Assembly (NCBI GenBank): GCA_023264735.1
Contig: JAHFVD010000018.1
Location: 22,343 to 86,342 of the forward strand
Direction of reading: 5' to 3'
DNA from: Mycobacterium sp.
GTDB lineage: Bacteria; Actinomycetota; Actinomycetes; Mycobacteriales; Mycobacteriaceae
DNA: 64,000 nucleotides
Part shown: in pieces, positions 43,846-51,700 of the stretch
How the letters are laid out: each line of letters begins with the position of its first letter
Position numbering within the stretch: the first letter of the stretch is position 1
Position numbers and translations under genes: made by a program
The notes under the pieces: generated by a model
Told to the model about the DNA's origin: nothing
The model's input: only the letters and a program-made list of their open reading frames with translations
Databases searched by the model: none

Positions 43846-45018
43846 TCAATAGCGACTCAGATGGTCGCTCAATTGCTCTGGCGCCGAGGCGCTGTCGTGA
43901 TCGTCGTCGTGGTGGATTCGTCCATTGAGAGCCGACAGCGGACGGCCCCCGCCGCCCCAGCGGCGGGCGATGATCTCGGCGGCGATCGAGACCGCCGTCT
44001 CCTCCGGGGTGCGCGCCCCCAGGTCGAGGCCGACCGGGCTGGCGAGTTTGCTCAGCTCGGCCTCGGTCAGCCCCGCCTCGCGCAGCCGGGCCAGCCGGTC
44101 GTCGTGGGTGCGCCGCGATCCCATCGCGCCGACGTAGCCGAGGTCCAGCCGCAGGGCGACCTCCAGCAGTGGCACGTCGAACTTGGCGTCATGGGTGAGC
44201 ACGCAGACGACGGTGCGGGCATCGATGGCTCCGGCTGCGGCTTGCGCGGCCAGGTAGCGGTGCGGCCAGTCGACCACGACCTCGTCGGCCGTCGGGAACC
44301 GGGCCGGGGTGGCGAACACACTGCGGGCATCGCACACCGTGACGCGATAGCCGAGGAACGAGCCCTGTTGGGCTACCGCGGCAGCAAAGTCGATGGCGCC
44401 GAAGACCAGCATCCGCGGGCGCGGCGCGTGGCTGGCCACGAACACCTCCATGCCCTCGCCGCGACGTTGCCCGTCGGGGCCGTAGGTGATTACCTCGCTG
44501 CGGCCGGCGGCCAGCAGACCGCGAGCGTCGTCGGTGATCGCGGCGTCGGCCCGGGCCGATCCCAGGGCTCCCTCGACGAGGTCTGGCCCGAGGACCAGCC
44601 GACGCCCCAGCCATTCCGGGTCCGGGTGGGTGATGACGGTGGCGATCGCCACCGGCCGGTGGCTGGCGATGGCGTCGATGACCTGGTCGAGGTGCGGAAA
44701 GCTGCGCTGCGAGACGGGCTCGATGAAGATGTCGAGGATCCCGCCGCAAGTCAGCCCGACGGCGAAGGCGTCGTCGTCGCTGACCCCGTAGCGCTCCAGG
44801 CGTGGCATGCCGGTGGCGACGACTTCGGTGGCCGATTCGTAGACCGCGCCCTCCACACAGCCGCCCGACACCGAGCCGCTGACCGAGCCGTCGGGTGCGA
44901 CGACCATGGCCGCGCCCGGCTGGCGTGGCGCCGACCGGAAGGTGCGCACCACGGTGCCCAGGCCGGCGGTTTCACCGGTTCGCCAGATCGCGGCAAGTTC
45001 CGCGAGAACGTCTTGCAC
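43846..45018 (-). CDS. XdhC/CoxI family protein (Rv0376c-like)
   Basis: 390 residues from GTG 45018 (VQDVLAELAAIW, the usual XdhC opening); GTG 45048 is in frame but overlaps the divergent gene. The N-terminal XdhC/CoxI domain has SGSVSGGCVEGAVYE, and the C-terminal Rossmann domain runs from RMLVFGAIDFAAAVA to GAMGSRRTHDDRLARLREAG. The family sulfurates or inserts the molybdenum cofactor of xanthine and CO dehydrogenases. No molybdenum hydroxylase gene is in the window, so the client would have to be elsewhere. Confidence 0.92.
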   Translation of the reverse strand: MQDVLAELAAIWRTGETAGLGTVVRTFRSAPRQPGAAMVVAPDGSVSGSVSGGCVEGAVYESATEVVATGMPRLERYGVSDDDAFAVGLTCGGILDIFIEPVSQRSFPHLDQVIDAIASHRPVAIATVITHPDPEWLGRRLVLGPDLVEGALGSARADAAITDDARGLLAAGRSEVITYGPDGQRRGEGMEVFVASHAPRPRMLVFGAIDFAAAVAQQGSFLGYRVTVCDARSVFATPARFPTADEVVVDWPHRYLAAQAAAGAIDARTVVCVLTHDAKFDVPLLEVALRLDLGYVGAMGSRRTHDDRLARLREAGLTEAELSKLASPVGLDLGARTPEETAVSIAAEIIARRWGGGGRPLSALNGRIHHDDDHDSASAPEQLSDHLSRY

Positions 45019-45041
45019 AACGTCAAAAGTAGGCTGATTCA

Positions 45042-45259
45042 GTGACACCGGCGCAACTTCGAGCCTTCTCGGCCGTCGTGCGGTTGGGCTCCGTGCATGC
45101 GGCAGCCGCCGAATTGGGCGTCTCCGACGCTGGGATCTCCATGCATGTGGCGCAGCTGCGCAAGGGCGCATCGAGTTGTTCTCGTCGCGAGCCGCCGAGA
45201 TCGACGAAATGTCGCGATCTACTCGCACTTCATCTGCGGTTTGTCGGTTTGGGCACTGA
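45042..45259 (+). pseudogene. internally deleted LysR-type regulator (Rv0377-like)
   Basis: The first 43 or so codons form a normal LysR helix-turn-helix (VTPAQLRAFSAVVRLGSV, AAAAELGVSDAGISMHVAQLRK). The sequence then changes frame and reads RIELFSSRAAEIDEMS, resembling the C-terminal end of such a regulator, up to TGA at 45257. Roughly 200 residues of ligand-binding domain are missing. It lies divergent to xdhC exactly where Rv0377 lies in M. tuberculosis. Confidence 0.8.
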
Positions 45260-46090
45260 TTAACTCGGGAAGTTCACGTCCTTGGTGACGGCTTCCCACT
45301 GGTCGATCGACGCCGACAAGGCGGCGATCTTGTCCCGTACCGCCTTGAGGACGTCGCGGCCCAGCAACAGGCGCAGCGGCGGCTCGTCGAGGCCCGCGAC
45401 CATCACCACCGCCTCGGCGACCTTACGTGGATCCCCGGGCAGGTGGTCGGCGAAATCCTTGATCAAGGATTTACGGGTGCCGACACTGTCGTCGTAATCG
45501 CCTATCGGCGTTGACGATTCCCACATCGATCGTTTGGCCCAATCGGTGCGGAAGGCGCCGGGCTCGATGGCCGTCACCTTGATCCCGAGTGGCTTGACCT
45601 CCTGGGCAAGCGCCTCGGTGAGCGCTTCCAGCGCGAATTTCGTCGACGAGTAGTACGCGTTGGGCGGGTTGGCCACCAGTCCCGTCATCGACGAGATGTT
45701 GATGATGTGTCCGGCCCCACGTTCCCGCATCGAGGGCAGCACCGCCTTGATGGTGTCGACGACACCGAAGTAGTTGGTGTCGAACAAGAGTCGGACCTTC
45801 GCGTCCTCACCTTCCTCGACTGCCGACAAGTACCCGTTGCCTGCGTTGTTGACCAGTACGTCCACCCCGCCGAACGTCGCATCGGCCGCGGCCACCGCGT
45901 CGGCGATCAGGTCCTTGTCGGTGACGTCCAGGGCAATGGCCAGGGCACGATCGCCGAACTCGTCGGCCAGGTCCTGCACCGACTCGATCCGCCGAGCCGT
46001 CACCACCACATTGTTTCCGGATTCCAACGCGGCCCGGGCGATCTCGCGCCCGATGCCGGTAGAGCATCCGGTAACCAGCCAGCAACCCAT
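45260..46090 (-). CDS. short-chain dehydrogenase/reductase
   Basis: 276 residues. Classical SDR with TGCSTGIG (7-14), NNAGNGYLSAVEE, NISSMTG and YYSSTK; the GCSTGIG form is typical of the 17-beta-HSD/retinol-dehydrogenase-like group acting on hydroxyl or keto lipids. Starts 1 nt from the DUF1214 gene stop, so it is the last gene of a four-gene operon with DUF1214, sulfotransferase and SnoaL-like genes. Confidence 0.9.
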   Translation of the reverse strand: MGCWLVTGCSTGIGREIARAALESGNNVVVTARRIESVQDLADEFGDRALAIALDVTDKDLIADAVAAADATFGGVDVLVNNAGNGYLSAVEEGEDAKVRLLFDTNYFGVVDTIKAVLPSMRERGAGHIINISSMTGLVANPPNAYYSSTKFALEALTEALAQEVKPLGIKVTAIEPGAFRTDWAKRSMWESSTPIGDYDDSVGTRKSLIKDFADHLPGDPRKVAEAVVMVAGLDEPPLRLLLGRDVLKAVRDKIAALSASIDQWEAVTKDVNFPS

Positions 46091-46091
46091 C

Positions 46092-47354
46092 TCAGTTGGT
46101 CCTCTCGTTCGGGGTGCCTTCGGGCAGCCGGCGTAGATACGCCTGTCGTCGGGTAGCCAACTGTTCGGCCCGCTGCGCGGGGGTCACCCGGGCGATGTCG
46201 GGCAGCTCGTCGTCGAGCCGGTCGAGTGCGACGACCCGGCCGTGCGCACCGAGATCCGGTCGCGGACCGCCCTCGTCGAACTCGGCCATCCGCAGCGTCA
46301 GGATGCCTTCCCGCAGTCCGGCCGAGTCGATCCAGTTCGCCACCCCGGGGTCGACGGGTGAGATCACATAGGTGTAGCTGCCGTCGTCGTTGGCCACCGA
46401 CTGCGCCTTGTTCAGGCTGCCGGTGCGGTCGACGATATCCAGCGTGGTGCCCCAGATATTGCTCAGCGGCACGGTGAAGTACTCGGCGCCACCGTCTTTG
46501 ACGTCGACCACGAATGTCTGGTCGGGACCCAGATCGAACCGGCCCATGACGTACACCTGGTTCTTCATGGCGCCCACTTTGTCCGCCGACCAGGCTAGGT
46601 TGAAATTGTTGGCAGGCATCTTGTAGATACCGTGGCTGAGCTTGCCGGTGAAGTTCGCGAAGTAGGCCATCATGTCCGCGGTGGCATCGGCTTGTTCGTC
46701 GAGGGTGCGCGCCGGTGTGGCCGGCGCCCCACCGAGCCGTTCCACCGTGATGTGGTTCGGATCGTCAGAGCCCCAGTCCAACAGAACGTCGCGGATGTAG
46801 AACTCGTGTGCTTCCGCGGTGGTCTGCACGTGATTGGGCCGGCCGCCAGCGGGCTCGGAATCGACTGTGATGGTGTAACTTCCGTCGCTGTCGACGTCCA
46901 TGGTCTTGCCGTTCAACACGGCAACGGTGCCCATGTTGGGGTCCCACAGCGTGAAGTAGTTCTCCGTCATCCGGTTCCGACCGACGCGGCCGCGAATCTC
47001 GTAGCGTTCGTCACCCGAGATCGGGATCACTCGGTAGACGGTGTCGGGATTGTCGATACCCCAACGTGATCCGGGAATATGCCGGTCGCCGACCGGGTGC
47101 GCCAGCCGGGTGATGCAACTGACCTTCGGCCGCAGCTTGTCCTGGTTGGACGACCACACCGCCGCGGAGAACATGACCTCGGCGAACGCCGCATCGAACC
47201 GCTCCCGCATGGAGTCGGAGGCCTTGGCGCGGCTCAGCCAGTTCTCCGCGACGGCCGCATACGCCGCCTTGACGGTCGGGTGTTCGGTCAGCTCGAGTGC
47301 GGCCAGCTCCTGCTCGTGCTGCGATGCCGTCGCCACCGCATCGTCGGCAATCAT
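46092..47354 (-). CDS. DUF1214-domain protein
   Basis: 420 residues, cytosolic. The C-terminal half has the DUF1214 pattern: NQVYVMGRFDLGPDQTFVV, EYFTVPLSNIWGTTLD, and the closing SPVDPGVANWIDSAGLREG. The N-terminal helices contain AYAAVAENWLSRA. The family is abundant in mycobacteria and often lies next to steroid or lipid catabolic genes, without a proven reaction. ATG overlaps the sulfotransferase stop (ATGA). Confidence 0.85.
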   Translation of the reverse strand: MIADDAVATASQHEQELAALELTEHPTVKAAYAAVAENWLSRAKASDSMRERFDAAFAEVMFSAAVWSSNQDKLRPKVSCITRLAHPVGDRHIPGSRWGIDNPDTVYRVIPISGDERYEIRGRVGRNRMTENYFTLWDPNMGTVAVLNGKTMDVDSDGSYTITVDSEPAGGRPNHVQTTAEAHEFYIRDVLLDWGSDDPNHITVERLGGAPATPARTLDEQADATADMMAYFANFTGKLSHGIYKMPANNFNLAWSADKVGAMKNQVYVMGRFDLGPDQTFVVDVKDGGAEYFTVPLSNIWGTTLDIVDRTGSLNKAQSVANDDGSYTYVISPVDPGVANWIDSAGLREGILTLRMAEFDEGGPRPDLGAHGRVVALDRLDDELPDIARVTPAQRAEQLATRRQAYLRRLPEGTPNERTN

Positions 47355-48526
47355 GGCTTGTCCTTTCGAAAACGTTTGTTATACAAGCCAAATCGTTCGT
47401 CTACTTGCGCATCGGTCAATCCGCACAGGCTCAGGTCGTACGGTGGCCTGGCGACTTCGGGCGGCCGATTGGCCATCCAGTCGGTCATCGCGGTGACCGC
47501 GGTATCCGTCAGTGGCAGGCCGACCGCGTCGTATACCCGGCTCACCTGGCCGATCGGGTTGCCCACCGCGTCGTCGAAATGGATGTCGGTGACCCGCTGC
47601 GATTCGTCGGCCCAGCTGTCCCGCACGGCCATGGCCCGGTCGTTGGTCCACCCCATCCGCTCGAGCCACTGCGTGCCCACCCGGTGGGTGTCCACCTTGT
47701 CGGCGTGCATGGCGTGCAGGGTCGCGTTGAGGCTGGCGCCGGATGACACCGTGGTCCGCGGATTGCGGTGCATGTGCACGACGTGCACCTCGGGGAACTG
47801 GCTGCGCAGCGCATCGAGGTAGCCCAGGTGGGCCGGCGACTTCAGCACCCAGCGTCCGGCGGTGACCCCGCGCTGGCGCTTCTGCCACTGCAGGAATCGC
47901 AACATCCGGTGCAGGTAGTCATACGCCGGCGCGAAATCCTGTGTGTTCAGCCATGATCGGTAGTTGGGCAGGTGCGCGCCGGACTCCGGGACGTGCGACA
48001 GGAACGCGTCGGCCAGAAAGACGATCTCCTCCTCCGCCTCCCGCGCGTACATCGGATGGATGGCGAACAGTTCCGGTGCCAGCTCCCGTGACTTGTTCTC
48101 CCGCGCTTCACTGATCGTGATCCGCGGGTCGGTCCCGGCGAAGTCGTAGTCCAGTTTGGGGGCGGCCTCCACCACCTCCCAGCCGCGTGCGCAGTGCAGC
48201 CGTGTGTCGGCGGCAAGCAGACGCTGCAGCAGAGTGGTGCCGCTGCGCATCATCCCCACGACGACGATCGGCGCCTCGACGTGTTCGTCGAGGATCTCGG
48301 GATGGCGGCGGATCCACTCCTCGGCGCGAAGCCGCATCCGCAGGCTGTGCACCAGACCGGATCGCAGAATATGCTCGCCGATGACGTTGAGCCCGGCACC
48401 GGGATAGTCGTCGAGCAGCACCGCCAGGGGCTCCTGGAAATCCCCCGGCCCCCACTCGGTGAGGCCTTCCTTGCCGACCGCGGACGCCAGCACCGCGTCC
48501 ATCGCGAAAGCGCCCGTGGTCGTCAC
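47351..48526 (-). CDS. PAPS-dependent sulfotransferase family protein
   Basis: 391 residues, GTG start. The PAPS 5'-phosphosulfate loop VVVGMMRSGTTLLQRLL (loop residues 91-98) and the 3'-phosphate region VHMHRNPRTTVSSGASLN are present, as in mycobacterial Stf proteins. Likely sulfates a lipid, sterol or glycolipid hydroxyl. It sits between SnoaL-like (4 nt gap) and DUF1214 (4 nt overlap) genes in a coupled operon. Confidence 0.88.
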   Translation of the reverse strand: MTTTGAFAMDAVLASAVGKEGLTEWGPGDFQEPLAVLLDDYPGAGLNVIGEHILRSGLVHSLRMRLRAEEWIRRHPEILDEHVEAPIVVVGMMRSGTTLLQRLLAADTRLHCARGWEVVEAAPKLDYDFAGTDPRITISEARENKSRELAPELFAIHPMYAREAEEEIVFLADAFLSHVPESGAHLPNYRSWLNTQDFAPAYDYLHRMLRFLQWQKRQRGVTAGRWVLKSPAHLGYLDALRSQFPEVHVVHMHRNPRTTVSSGASLNATLHAMHADKVDTHRVGTQWLERMGWTNDRAMAVRDSWADESQRVTDIHFDDAVGNPIGQVSRVYDAVGLPLTDTAVTAMTDWMANRPPEVARPPYDLSLCGLTDAQVDERFGLYNKRFRKDKP

Positions 48527-48530
48527 CGGG

Positions 48531-48974
48531 TCAGAACTTCAAATGCTGGCTCACGTCGCCGACCTGGTCGACGAACATCGTGCGCGAGTCGAACCACCAC
48601 TGGCCGTCCACCCGGTGGAAGGTGTCGTGATAGTGGCCGGTGACGATGATCTGCAGGGGAAGATCCGGGGTCGCCTGGGTGACGGCGTAGTAGGCCTTGC
48701 CGCGCGCGGTGCCCGCGTCATCGTCGATGTAGAGCTGCACATTGCTGGTGTTGTGCTTGGTCTTCGGCGTGCCGTCCTCGTAGATGCGGGTCGCCATGTC
48801 GTACATCTGGCGCACCCGCTCCGGGCCCGCGAACACCGTCTCGGGTGGGCCGTTCTCCACCCCGCAGATCCGGCCGTGCGTGAACAATGCGGCGACCCCG
48901 TCGAGGTCGCCGGCGTCCAGCAGTTCGGCATACGTGTAGACGAGGTTCGTGATCGCCTGCGCACTGTCACTCAT
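48531..48974 (-). CDS. SnoaL-like/NTF2-fold protein
   Basis: 147 residues from ATG 48974; ATG 48986 is 12 nt upstream. The cone-shaped NTF2-like fold is indicated by ITNLVYTYAELLDAGDLDGVAALF, GRICG, and WFDSRTMFVDQVGDVS. Members are small isomerases, dehydratases or hydroxylases acting on polycyclic or steroid-like substrates. It heads the SnoaL-sulfotransferase-DUF1214-SDR operon and is divergent from the SDR at 49037. Confidence 0.82.
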   Translation of the reverse strand: MSDSAQAITNLVYTYAELLDAGDLDGVAALFTHGRICGVENGPPETVFAGPERVRQMYDMATRIYEDGTPKTKHNTSNVQLYIDDDAGTARGKAYYAVTQATPDLPLQIIVTGHYHDTFHRVDGQWWFDSRTMFVDQVGDVSQHLKF

Positions 48975-49036
48975 AACTAGGGGCATGATCGCAGAGCGAT
49001 TGATTAGATGGTCTTGTTTGTCCAGAATTCCCCGTT

Positions 49037-49936
49037 ATGCTCGCCGACGTGACGCAGTGGTCGCCGACTCGGCTCGGCAATCTGACCGGTAAACGGATCA
49101 TCGTGACGGGCGCGACCAACGGCGTCGGACTCGGCACGACGCGGGCGCTGGCTCGCGCCGGAGCGCACGTCATCATGGCGGTCCGCAACACCGAACTGGG
49201 TGCGCAGCGCGCCGCCGCGATCGGCGGATCCACCGAGGTGCTCAAGGTCGACCTGGCCGACCTGGCCTCGGTCCGGGCCTTCGCCGACTCGCTCGACGGC
49301 GACGTCGACATCCTCATCAACAACGCGGGTGTGCTGACCGACCAGCGGCGGGAGACCGTCGACGGTTTCGAGGCGACGCTCGGCACCAACATGCTCGGAC
49401 CGTTCGCGCTGACGAATCTGGTGTTTCCCCGGGTGCGCTCCCACATCATCAACGTCGCCTCCGACGGCCACCGCATGGCGAAGCTTCGGCTGGACGATAT
49501 GCACCTGCGCCGAACCAAATGGACCGCGCTGAATGCCTACGGGCACTCGAAACTCGCGATGATGCTGTGGGGCCTCGAGCTCGACCGGCGCCTGCGGGCG
49601 GCCAATTCCGGCGTCGTCACCCACCTGATTCATCCCGGCTGGGTCGCGTCCAATCTGGCGCAGACCTCCGATTCGCCGTTGACGTCGGCGGCGTACAAGG
49701 TGGTCGACGGACTGGCCCGGCGGTTCGCCAACGACGTCGACCAAGGCGCGGTGCCCACGCTGTACAGCATCAGCGAGCCGATACCGCCGGGCAGCTACGT
49801 CGGGCCCGCCGGCCGCATGGGCCTGCGTGGCGCAACGGCATTGATCGGCCGCTCAACAGAGGCGTGCGATTACGACGCCGCCGCCCGGGTCGTGCAGTTC
49901 GCCGAACAGGAAACGGGCACAACGCTTCCCGTCTAG
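49037..49936 (+). CDS. short-chain dehydrogenase (retinol dehydrogenase-like)
   Basis: 299 residues. TGATNGVG (24-31), NNAGVL, NVASDGH and YGHSK are in place; the layout with an N-terminal GNLTGKRIIVTG and long C-terminus is that of the retinol-dehydrogenase/WWOX-like SDRs. Probably reduces or oxidises a lipid alcohol. Divergent from the SnoaL-sulfotransferase operon over 62 nt, so the two units may share control. Confidence 0.9.
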   Translation: MLADVTQWSPTRLGNLTGKRIIVTGATNGVGLGTTRALARAGAHVIMAVRNTELGAQRAAAIGGSTEVLKVDLADLASVRAFADSLDGDVDILINNAGVLTDQRRETVDGFEATLGTNMLGPFALTNLVFPRVRSHIINVASDGHRMAKLRLDDMHLRRTKWTALNAYGHSKLAMMLWGLELDRRLRAANSGVVTHLIHPGWVASNLAQTSDSPLTSAAYKVVDGLARRFANDVDQGAVPTLYSISEPIPPGSYVGPAGRMGLRGATALIGRSTEACDYDAAARVVQFAEQETGTTLPV

Positions 49937-49941
49937 CTGGA

Positions 49942-50607
49942 TTAGATACTGTCGTACGCGTCGAGATCGCTGCCGGTTGCCGCGAGATGGTCCGCAAAGA
50001 ACGCGAGGATGCGCTGCCACGCGTTTTCCGCTTCCGGTGCCGAGTACGCGATGCCAGCGATACCGGCTACCAACCGAATTGGCGCCGGCAGCGGATGTTG
50101 ATTCATAAAGCTGCGGCCGGCGCGCGGGTACTTCTTCACATCGTGTGGTACTTCTCCGCGGGTGAGCACCGCCTCGAGCTTGTCGACATCGTTGGGAAGG
50201 CCGGCATAGCTGGGCACTGCCGCGTCGAACAAGCCGCCGGGCGCCAACTGCAAACAGAAGCCCGCGCCCATGCAGAAGCCCGCCACGCCGACTTTGCCTG
50301 TGCATCGGCTATCAGAAGTCAGGTATTCGCGGGCGGCAAGCAGATTGCCGTAGGAGAGGCCGCGGCCGGTGAAGTGCGAACGGACAGTACTGACGCAATT
50401 GATTTTGGGGCCGGGGCCGTCATAGAGCGAGGGGGCGATCGCCAGGTAGCCACTGGCCGCAAAACGATCGGTGATCCGCCTCAAGTCGGCTGTCATTCCG
50501 AGAACATCGTGGACGACCACGACGCCAGGCCACGGCCCCTCGCCATCGGGTATCGCGAGGTAGCCGCGCAGACGGCTCTCGGCGGCCGGAATCGTGACCT
50601 CACTCAT
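49942..50607 (-). CDS. degenerate dienelactone-hydrolase-family protein
   Basis: 221 residues, ATG start. The alpha/beta-hydrolase N-half is normal: GPWPGVVVVHDVLGMT, FAASGYLAIAPSLYDG, and the nucleophile elbow GFCMGAG with Cys112. The segment that should carry the catalytic Asp (a CPVV.SYGGRD-type strand) is missing: LPNDVDK at 138-143 runs straight into LEAVLTRGEVPHDVK. The catalytic His position reads Arg165 (AGRSF, usual AGHSF). Length is about 25 short of the family. The frame remains open, so the protein is probably made but is unlikely to be an active hydrolase. Confidence 0.85.
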   Translation of the reverse strand: MSEVTIPAAESRLRGYLAIPDGEGPWPGVVVVHDVLGMTADLRRITDRFAASGYLAIAPSLYDGPGPKINCVSTVRSHFTGRGLSYGNLLAAREYLTSDSRCTGKVGVAGFCMGAGFCLQLAPGGLFDAAVPSYAGLPNDVDKLEAVLTRGEVPHDVKKYPRAGRSFMNQHPLPAPIRLVAGIAGIAYSAPEAENAWQRILAFFADHLAATGSDLDAYDSI

Positions 50608-50732
50608 CCAGAGTCACCGTTGAGTCGGCGCTTCACATGCGGGCGTGCTTCGGTCACGCGTTAGGTCCTCCAACATCTGCCCTGCTCAGCCAGCGCGTGG
50701 CCAAAATATCCCGTGCGGGACCTCGATAGGTA

Positions 50733-50757
50733 ATATGTATTGCAAACCAATACATAT
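50733..50757. promoter_or_regulatory. 25-bp palindrome, putative TetR operator
   Basis: Arms ATATGTATTG (50733-50742) and CAATACATAT (50748-50757) match perfectly around 5 nt. The site is AT-rich in a GC-rich genome and lies between the divergent hydrolase-like gene and the TetR gene. A second pair, AGTGTAT (50777-50783) and ATACACT (50799-50805), overlaps the TetR promoter region. Operator function is inferred. Confidence 0.7.
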
Positions 50758-50799
50758 ACATCGTGTTGCGCATCGTAGTGTATTGGATTAGGGCGTGCA

Positions 50800-50805
50800 T
50801 ACACT
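50800..50805 (+). promoter_or_regulatory. -10-like TACACT, leaderless ATG 50814
   Basis: TACACT lies 8 nt before the ATG at 50814 and overlaps one arm of an inverted repeat, which would let the repressor block its own promoter. Confidence 0.45.
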
Positions 50806-50813
50806 GGCTGCAA

Positions 50814-51446
50814 ATGGAGCTCGGACCACTCTTCCCGTACACCCCGCCGGCACCCCCGGAGCCGTCCAGTGAGGAACGGATTCGGGATGCTGCGCTGAGG
50901 AGCTTCGCGAACCACGGCGTCGCCGCCACCTCGATGCGGATGATCGCCGATGCTGCTGGCGTATCGCTCGGCTTGGTCCAGCACTACTTCAAGACGAAGG
51001 CTGATCTGGTCAACACAGTCGACCGCTACGTGTTACAGGTCATCAGCGAGGCCCTGAGGGCCGCGGCGACGCCGGGTGCACCCGCAGAGGCGTTGGAAGA
51101 GGCCGGCAAACGGATGACGAAGTTGACGATCGATCATCCTCTGGTCATCAACTACCTTGCCCGCGCGTTGTGCGAGGGCGGCGAGATCGGCTCGGTGGTG
51201 TTTGACGGATTGGTAACTATTAGCACGGCCCAAGGGGACCACTTCCGTGAACAGGGCTTGATACGGGAGAACCTTGATCCGTTGTGGGCCGTGTTGAACC
51301 CGTTGATCTTGCGCGTCGGCGCGTTCATCCTCCGCCCGCACATCGAGCGCCAACTTGGCGAGCCGTTCTTCACAGCTACCCAATTGGAACGTTGGGATGA
51401 TGCAGTCACCAAGGTGCTGCAAGAAGGACAATTCCGCGACCGCTGA
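50814..51446 (+). CDS. TetR family transcriptional regulator
   Basis: 210 residues from ATG 50814 (MELGPLFPYTPP); in-frame upstream codons fall in the operator region. HTH: RIRDAALRSFANHGVAATSMRMIADAAGVSLGLVQHYFKTKADL, about residues 24-66, the canonical TetR/AcrR form. The C-terminal ligand domain is helical. Autoregulation and control of the divergent hydrolase-like gene through the 25-bp palindrome are likely. Confidence 0.92.
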   Translation: MELGPLFPYTPPAPPEPSSEERIRDAALRSFANHGVAATSMRMIADAAGVSLGLVQHYFKTKADLVNTVDRYVLQVISEALRAAATPGAPAEALEEAGKRMTKLTIDHPLVINYLARALCEGGEIGSVVFDGLVTISTAQGDHFREQGLIRENLDPLWAVLNPLILRVGAFILRPHIERQLGEPFFTATQLERWDDAVTKVLQEGQFRDR

Positions 51447-51700
51447 AGATCCTGCAGGAACTTCATCGGCAAGCGTTGCAGCCTTGCGGCAGAATAACTT
51501 CCGCAGATGTTGGGATGTCGGCCGAATAGATCAGATCGGTTTGCGGTGAAGCAAAGCGCAACAGTGCCGCCTCGTGACACGTTTGGCAGTGCAGAGCGGA
51601 GTCGGGGGTGATGGATCGTTGCCGGCATACGGATTTACTCGTTCTGGCCGTTCGGCTGGCACACGCGGTCCCGACCTCCACCCAAGCAGACGAAGCCCAC
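51447..51700. other. intergenic stretch without recognised gene
   Basis: Lies between the ends of the convergent TetR and nhaA genes. A short minus-strand frame (51463-51681) has protein-like patches with several cysteines but no recognisable start or family. No clear hairpin terminator was seen. Confidence 0.4.

Noticed and set aside
51463..51681. 72-codon minus-strand frame with several cysteines between TetR and nhaA
   Set aside because: No start signal or recognisable domain; not enough to call a gene.
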